Source of the DNA: Clostridiales bacterium
GTDB taxonomy: Bacteria > Bacillota > Clostridia > WRLR01
NCBI GenBank assembly: GCA_031287655.1
Contig: JAITSR010000055.1
Coordinates: 1-11,168 of the forward strand
DNA length: 11,168 bases
Direction: 5' to 3'
Shown here piece after piece: positions 7,078-11,168 of the stretch. The position numbers and the translations under genes are program-made. Positions within the stretch are counted from its first letter, which is position 1. Each line of letters begins with the position of its first letter. The notes below the pieces were generated by a model. The model was not told the DNA's origin, ran no database searches, and worked only from the letters and a program-made list of their open reading frames with translations.

Positions 7078-7088
7078 TTTGTAACAAA
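7078..7088. promoter_or_regulatory. Small palindrome ahead of oppA
   Basis: TTTGT-A-ACAAA is a perfect 5-1-5 palindrome, 46 bases before the oppA start. On the minus strand a TATAAA-like sequence (7069-7064) follows, but without a convincing -35 box at the right distance. It may be part of an internal promoter or operator for oppA; evidence is weak. Confidence 0.25.
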
Positions 7089-7117
7089 GGGCGATTGATC
7101 CAGAAACCTGCGGGAAA

Positions 7118-7144
7118 CATCAATTCCCCACTGGGGAATTGATG
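7118..7144. promoter_or_regulatory. Perfect 13-bp inverted repeat between oppF and oppA
   Basis: Arms CATCAATTCCCCA (7118-7130) and TGGGGAATTGATG (7132-7144) match perfectly around one central base. The RNA from the minus strand would form a 12-bp stem with a 3-base loop, extendable by three G-C pairs (7112-7114 with 7145-7147) across a 3-base bulge. No real U-run follows, so it is a poor full terminator. It better suits a partial terminator or an mRNA 3'-end stabiliser that separates transporter and binding-protein levels. An operator is also possible, since the symmetry holds at DNA level. A TTGACA sequence (7154-7149) abuts it but has no partner -10 box. Confidence 0.75.
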
Positions 7145-7178
7145 CCCTTGTCAATCCCCTGCCCGGACACTGCGTCGC

Positions 7179-8222
7179 CTACAAAAGGTGACAGGCGGCG
7201 TAGTGTCCGGGCGAATACTCCCGGAACTCGGGTTCGGCCGCGGAGCAGCGCGGCTCCGCGTTCGGGCACCGCGTATGGAAGCGGCAGCCGGGCGGCGGGT
7301 TGATCGGGCTTGGAATGTCGCCCTCAAGCACCGCGCGCGTCCTGCCCCGGTTCTTCTCGGGGTCCGGGACCGGCGCCGCCGCGAACAGCGTCCGCGTATA
7401 AGGATGCAGCGGATTTTTATGGATTTCGCCGCTCTCCGCGAGCTCGACGAGCTTGCCAAGGTACATCACGCCGATTCGATCCGAAATATAGCGCACAACC
7501 GAAATGTCGTGGGCGATAAAGAGATATGTAAGCCCGAGCTGATCCTGCATGTCGTCGAGCATGTTCACGATCTGTGACTGGATTGAGACGTCGAGCGCCG
7601 AGATCGGCTCGTCGCACACGATAAACTCCGGCTCGACCGCGAGCGCGCGGGCGATCCCGATCCGCTGCTGCTGCCCGCCGGAAAACTCGTGCGGGTAGCG
7701 GTTCGCCTGCTCGCTGTTCAGCCCGACGCGATCCAAAAGCGCCGAAATCCGCTCGCGGCGCGCGGCCTTGGACTCTGCGAGGCCGTGAATGTCGATCGCC
7801 TCGCCGACGATCTCGCCGACTGTCATGCGCGGGTCGAGGCTCGCCGAGGGGTCTTGAAAGATGATCTGCATTTTGCGCCGGTAGGGCAGCATTTTTGCGT
7901 CCGTAATGTCCTCGCCGCGGTACAGGATACGCCCCGCGGTCGGCTCATACAGGCGGAGCGCCGTGCGTCCGAGCGTCGTTTTGCCGCAGCCGGACTCGCC
8001 GACGAGTCCGAGCGTCTCGCCCTGCCGGATCGAGAGCGAGACGTCGTCCACCGCGTGGACGTGGCGGCTCCCCTGCTTTGCGCCTTTGATTACAAAGTAT
8101 TTTTTCAGGTTGACAAGCTCAATCAGCGGAACCGCGCCGCCCTTCACGGCTGCGCCGCCCTTTGCGTCGACGGCGCTTGCGGCGGCGGCGTCCGCCCCGA
8201 CTTTTACGGCCGACTCACTCAT
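7179..8222 (-). CDS. oppF: Oligopeptide ABC transporter ATP-binding protein OppF
   Basis: This is one of the two cytoplasmic ATPases that drive peptide import, 347 residues from the chosen start. It has Walker A GESGCGKTT (75-83), Q-loop Q123, signature FSGGQQQR (180-187), Walker B FIVCDE with D204/E205, and switch His H238. The C-terminal oligopeptide extension is present with HPYTRTLF (273-280) and four cysteines (C313, C319, C326, C344) in the pattern that in some Dpp/Opp ATPases holds an iron-sulfur cluster. The N-terminus has about 30 extra Ala/Gly-rich residues before the family's usual start at PLIELVNLKKYF. The ATG at 8222 is preferred because a GGGGG run lies eight bases upstream; ATG at 8228 is also in frame but too close to that run. 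It overlaps the end of oppD by 8 bases, implying coupled translation. OppF rather than OppD is assigned from gene order and the GCGKTTLGR motif. Confidence 0.93.
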   Translation of the reverse strand: MSESAVKVGADAAAASAVDAKGGAAVKGGAVPLIELVNLKKYFVIKGAKQGSRHVHAVDDVSLSIRQGETLGLVGESGCGKTTLGRTALRLYEPTAGRILYRGEDITDAKMLPYRRKMQIIFQDPSASLDPRMTVGEIVGEAIDIHGLAESKAARRERISALLDRVGLNSEQANRYPHEFSGGQQQRIGIARALAVEPEFIVCDEPISALDVSIQSQIVNMLDDMQDQLGLTYLFIAHDISVVRYISDRIGVMYLGKLVELAESGEIHKNPLHPYTRTLFAAAPVPDPEKNRGRTRAVLEGDIPSPINPPPGCRFHTRCPNAEPRCSAAEPEFREYSPGHYAACHLL

Positions 8223-9303
8223 ACGCATCGCCCCCTTCGCCTTTCGCCGCAGCGGGGGCGTGGGCTGCCGCCACGGCCGCGGCCGCCGCGGAAACACTCT
8301 TGCCGCGCTCCGAGAGCCAACAACTCGCGATATGCCCGCCTCCAAAGTCCGCGGACGGCGGATAGAGACGCAGGCAGATTTTCATGCAGCTCCGGCAGCG
8401 CGGCGCGAAAGGACAGCCCGAGGGCGGGTTCAGCATGTCGACCGGCGTCCCGTCGATCGGGATAAGCCGCTCAAACTCGTCCGCGTCGACGCGCGGCATA
8501 CTCCGCAGAAGCCCGATCGTGTAGGGGTGACGCGGCCTGTAAAATATCTCGTCCACCGGGCCGGTCTCTACAATATATCCCGCGTACATCACGGCGACGC
8601 GGCTGCAAATATCCGCGACGACGCCGAGGTTGTGCGTAATAAAGATAATCGCCATCTTTGTCTTTTTTTGGATTCGCTCCATCAGGGACAGGATTTGCGC
8701 CTGAATCGTCACGTCGAGCGCGGTCGTCGGCTCGTCCGCGATCAAAAGGTCCGGCTCGCAGATCAGGGCGAGCGCGATCATCACGCGCTGGCGCATACCG
8801 CCGGACAACTCGTGCGGATACTGCCGCATCCGCTTTTCGGGATTATTGATCCCCGCGAGGTCCAGCATTTCGACCGCGCGCGCGTCCGCCTCCGCCCTGC
8901 CCGCCGCACGGTGCGCAAGGAGCGCCTCGCGAATCTGGTTGCCGACCGTGAACACGGGGTTCAGACTCGTCATCGGGTTCTGGAAGATCATCGAAACCTT
9001 GCCGCCGCGCAGCGTCTGCATTTGCCGCTTGTCATACTCGAGCACGTTTTCGCCGTCGAGCCAGATGGAACCGCCGACGACGCGCCCCGGGCTCTGGAGC
9101 AGCCCCATGATCGAATACGCCTCAACGCTCTTGCCGCTGCCGCTCTCGCCGACAATGCCGATCACCTCGCCGCGGCGCAGCTCATATGAAATACCGCCGA
9201 CGGCCTTCACCTCGCCCGCCGGTGTGAAAAATGAGACCTTTAGGTCGCGGACCGACAGCAGCACATCACCGCCGCCGCCCGCGCCATTGTAATCAGTAAT
9301 CAT
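8215..9303 (-). CDS. oppD: Oligopeptide ABC transporter ATP-binding protein OppD
   Basis: This is the second ATPase of the peptide importer, 362 residues, expected to pair with OppF under the OppB/OppC channel. Walker A is GESGSGKS (52-59), the Q-loop Q108, the signature LSGGMRQR (166-173), Walker B LLIADE (187-191 region; D190, E191) and the switch His H224. The C-terminal oligopeptide domain carries GCPFAPRC...C (C297, C303, C310) and C328, the four-cysteine pattern linked to a [4Fe-4S] cluster in DppD-type proteins, plus one extra cysteine, C306. An Ala-rich tail (339-353, then KGEGGDAYE) goes beyond the normal end. The ATG at 9303 is the first start after an in-frame TGA; its AGGAG lies 13 bases away, longer than ideal, so initiation may be modest. 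The gap to oppC is 49 bases with no promoter or terminator seen. Confidence 0.93.
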   Translation of the reverse strand: MITDYNGAGGGGDVLLSVRDLKVSFFTPAGEVKAVGGISYELRRGEVIGIVGESGSGKSVEAYSIMGLLQSPGRVVGGSIWLDGENVLEYDKRQMQTLRGGKVSMIFQNPMTSLNPVFTVGNQIREALLAHRAAGRAEADARAVEMLDLAGINNPEKRMRQYPHELSGGMRQRVMIALALICEPDLLIADEPTTALDVTIQAQILSLMERIQKKTKMAIIFITHNLGVVADICSRVAVMYAGYIVETGPVDEIFYRPRHPYTIGLLRSMPRVDADEFERLIPIDGTPVDMLNPPSGCPFAPRCRSCMKICLRLYPPSADFGGGHIASCWLSERGKSVSAAAAAVAAAHAPAAAKGEGGDAYE

Positions 9304-9352
9304 TCGCGTATCTCATCTCCTTTTACGGACGGCCATTGGCTGCCTCCACATC

Positions 9353-10453
9353 TTACTTACGAAGTCTCGGGTCCAGCGCATCCCGCAGGCCGTCGCCGAA
9401 CAGATTAAAACAGAGCAGCAGCGTCAAAAGGATCAGCGCCGGGATAATCAGGCGGTATGTGTAGGTGTACATGCCGCCGAGCGCGTCGGAGCACATCGAG
9501 CCGAGGCTTGTCAGCGGGGCCTGCACGCCGACGCCCAGATACGAGAGGAAGCTCTCAAGGAAAATCGCGGTCGGGATTTCCAGACATGTCGCGGCGATCA
9601 TTGGGCCGATGCAGTTCGGCAGCAGATGCCGCCTGATGATACGCGCGTTCCCCGCGCCGAGCGCGCGCGCCGCCGTGACATACTCCTGCCGCTTGAGCTG
9701 GAGCACCTGCCCGCGGACGATCCGCGCCATCGTGACCCAATAGAGCAGCGCAAAAGCGATAAAAATCGCGATCAGACTCGGCCCCAGTACCATGATCGGC
9801 CGGACGAGCGGGTTCTCCTTGTTCGCGTTCACAAAACCGTCGAGCGCGGGCTTTAGCGTGACCGCGATCAGGAGCACGACAAGGATGTCCGGCACCGAGG
9901 ACAGTATCTCGACAATCCGCATCATCACGCTGTCGGCAATGCCCCCGAGCAGGCCGGAGATCGCGCCGTAGATCGCGCCGATCACGAGCACGAGCAGCGC
10001 GGCGAACACGCCGATCGCGATCGAGACGCGCGCCCCGATCATCGTTCGGACAAAGGTATCGCGGCCGTGCGTGTCCGTCCCAAAGATGTGCGGGAACACC
10101 TTTCCGCCCTCGGCAATCTGCGCCAGCTCCGCCTCGCTGTACTGCAGCGGCGCGAGGTTCAGGCTCGTGCGGACCTGCTGATTGTATTTGTAGGGGATCA
10201 GCGAGGGACCGACGAACGCGAATAGCGCGAGGACGACGATTACGCCGAGCGCGACCATCGAGACGCGGTTCTGTTTGAGCCGCCGCCACGCGTCAGCCCA
10301 GTAGCCAACGCTTTTGCGCGGCGAAATAAAGGCTTCTTTTTCCTCAGTGGTCGAGGGCATAAAATCCGCGTCGGCGGGGATAGCCGCGTGGTCCGCCGCC
10401 GGGTTCGCCGCAGAATCCGCCCGCCGGTCCGGATTGTCCAAAATGTCGCTCAA
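9353..10453 (-). CDS. oppC: Oligopeptide ABC transporter permease OppC
   Basis: This is an inner-membrane channel subunit of the peptide importer, 366 residues. A polar, Ala/Asp-rich N-terminal tail (1-55) precedes WRRLKQNRVSMVALGVIVVLALFAFVGP (56-83), the first membrane helix typical of the OppC N-terminal domain. After a periplasmic-type loop with FGTDTHGRD (124-132, diagnostic of OppC) come the remaining helices and the EAA coupling loop EYVTAARALGAGNARIIRRHLLPN (257-280), which contacts an ATPase. A stretch at 201-220 between two helices is a polar loop. The start is TTG at 10453, nine bases after AGGAGG (10468-10463) and one base after the oppB stop; there is no ATG before residue 32. 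The tight spacing shows one transcript with oppB. Confidence 0.94.
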   Translation of the reverse strand: MSDILDNPDRRADSAANPAADHAAIPADADFMPSTTEEKEAFISPRKSVGYWADAWRRLKQNRVSMVALGVIVVLALFAFVGPSLIPYKYNQQVRTSLNLAPLQYSEAELAQIAEGGKVFPHIFGTDTHGRDTFVRTMIGARVSIAIGVFAALLVLVIGAIYGAISGLLGGIADSVMMRIVEILSSVPDILVVLLIAVTLKPALDGFVNANKENPLVRPIMVLGPSLIAIFIAFALLYWVTMARIVRGQVLQLKRQEYVTAARALGAGNARIIRRHLLPNCIGPMIAATCLEIPTAIFLESFLSYLGVGVQAPLTSLGSMCSDALGGMYTYTYRLIIPALILLTLLLCFNLFGDGLRDALDPRLRK

Positions 10454-10454
10454 A

Positions 10455-11168
10455 TCACTCCGCCTCCTTTGTAAGGTCAATACGCGGATCGACGACCTTA
10501 TACAGAATATCCACGACAAAGGCCATCAGAATAATGAACGACGCGAGGAACATCGATGTCCCCATGATGACCGGATAGTCCCGGTTTTGGACGCTCTGGA
10601 TAAAATAGCGCCCGAGCCCGGGGATATTGAACACGGTTTCGACGACAAAGCCGCCCGTCAGGATATACGCGACCATCGGCCCGATGTAGGAGATCACGGG
10701 GATCAGGGCGTTGCGCAGCGCGTGCTTAAAGATGATGCGCCGCGCGGAGAGCCCCTTGGAATACGCCGTCCGGATATACTCCTGCCCGAGCGCGTCGAGC
10801 ATCGCGGCCCGCGTGTAGCGCGCGATGTTGCACATCGGGTTCAGGCCGAGCGTGAAGCACGGCAGGATATAGCCGTGCCAAGGCGCGCTCCTGTCGACGA
10901 TACTCGGAAATATCTTTGGGAACCGGCCCGAGATCGCGACGAGCAGGATGCTTGCCGTGACAAAGGCCGGGACGACGACGCCCATCGTCGTTATGACGCG
11001 CAGCACGCTGTCCGCAAGATGGCCGCGCCGATACGCCGCAAACGAGCCGAGCGCGACGCCTATGAGGATCGCCCAGAGCAACGCGAACGAGCCGACCCGG
11101 ATCGAGGTCGGGAACATCTCCATGATAATCGTGAGTACGGGGCGGTTCTTCTGCATCTTGAACGAGAC
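10455..11168 (-). CDS. oppB: Oligopeptide ABC transporter permease OppB, N-terminal part missing
   Basis: This is the other channel subunit of the importer. The frame is open at the right edge, so 238 residues from the C-terminal side are visible and roughly the first 70-100 residues of an OppB of about 310-330 are outside. Visible membrane helices include FALLWAILIGVALGSFAAY and VVVPAFVTASILLVAI. The EAA loop is EYIRTAYSKGLSARRIIFKHALRN, and the last third has GGFVVETVFNIPGLGRYF, a hallmark of OppB/DppB. The internal Met at 11154 is not the start because coding similarity continues upstream of it (VSFKM). The 3' end carries the Shine-Dalgarno for oppC inside its last codons (KEAE, stop). Confidence 0.93.
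   Translation of the reverse strand, partial: VSFKMQKNRPVLTIIMEMFPTSIRVGSFALLWAILIGVALGSFAAYRRGHLADSVLRVITTMGVVVPAFVTASILLVAISGRFPKIFPSIVDRSAPWHGYILPCFTLGLNPMCNIARYTRAAMLDALGQEYIRTAYSKGLSARRIIFKHALRNALIPVISYIGPMVAYILTGGFVVETVFNIPGLGRYFIQSVQNRDYPVIMGTSMFLASFIILMAFVVDILYKVVDPRIDLTKEAE
10463..10468 (-). promoter_or_regulatory. Ribosome binding site deciding the TTG start of oppC
   Basis: AGGAGG on the minus strand lies within the last codons of oppB, nine bases before TTG 10453-10451. No ATG or GTG lies in a comparable position, so it fixes the otherwise ambiguous oppC start. Confidence 0.7.

Noticed and set aside
8223..8345. Longer OppF start
   Set aside because: The extra residues are Arg/Pro-rich, overlap oppD by over 100 bases and match nothing expected of Opp ATPases.
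7906..9189. Long plus-strand open frame opposite oppF/oppD
   Set aside because: It is antisense to two clear ABC ATPases with all motifs; its own product is low-complexity and shows no recognisable domain.
9283..9315. Seven-codon upstream frame (MRYANDY) overlapping the oppD start
   Set aside because: Its ATG directly abuts the AGGAG with no spacing, so it is unlikely to be translated; it probably reflects chance.
1..11168. CRISPR array, tRNA, rRNA or insertion sequence
   Set aside because: No spaced identical repeats, cloverleaf arms, rRNA segments or transposase-like proteins were seen on either strand.

Overview
The window reads as a chromosomal piece of a high-GC Gram-positive bacterium, most likely a member of the Bacillota (Clostridia-like). 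The reasons are strong AGGAGG-type ribosome binding sites, TTG starts, a lipoprotein whose mature end opens with a long Thr/Ala linker, and an Opp-type peptide transporter laid out B-C-D-F-A. The phylum is an inference from style and is not proven. All large genes have a recognisable family or fold.

Left part (1-3954). A truncated minus-strand gene (1-749) encodes a SARP/BTAD-type transcriptional regulator with an unusual Gly-rich insertion. It is divergent from a two-gene plus-strand operon (1109-2461, 2485-3954) across a gene-free stretch of about 360 bp that holds a recognisable promoter for each direction. The first operon gene is a P-loop ATPase with a C-terminal AAA-lid/winged-helix-like tail. 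The second joins a degenerate, Walker-less ATPase-like module to five kinesin-light-chain-type TPRs. This part is visibly lower in GC than the rest. The ATPase plus ATPase-like/TPR pair is the best candidate in the window for a poorly described system, possibly a STAND-like sensing or conflict module.

Right part (3992-11168). Everything is on the minus strand and GC-rich. In transcription order it runs oppB (5' end outside the window), oppC, oppD, oppF, a 13-bp perfect palindrome, oppA, then a DUF3810-type membrane metalloprotease candidate that overlaps the end of oppA. The two permeases, two ATPases and lipid-anchored binding protein form a complete oligopeptide/dipeptide importer. The HELAH membrane protein at the end may act on peptides or on the envelope in connection with uptake. 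The two parts converge with only 37 bp between the stop codons and no clear terminator there.
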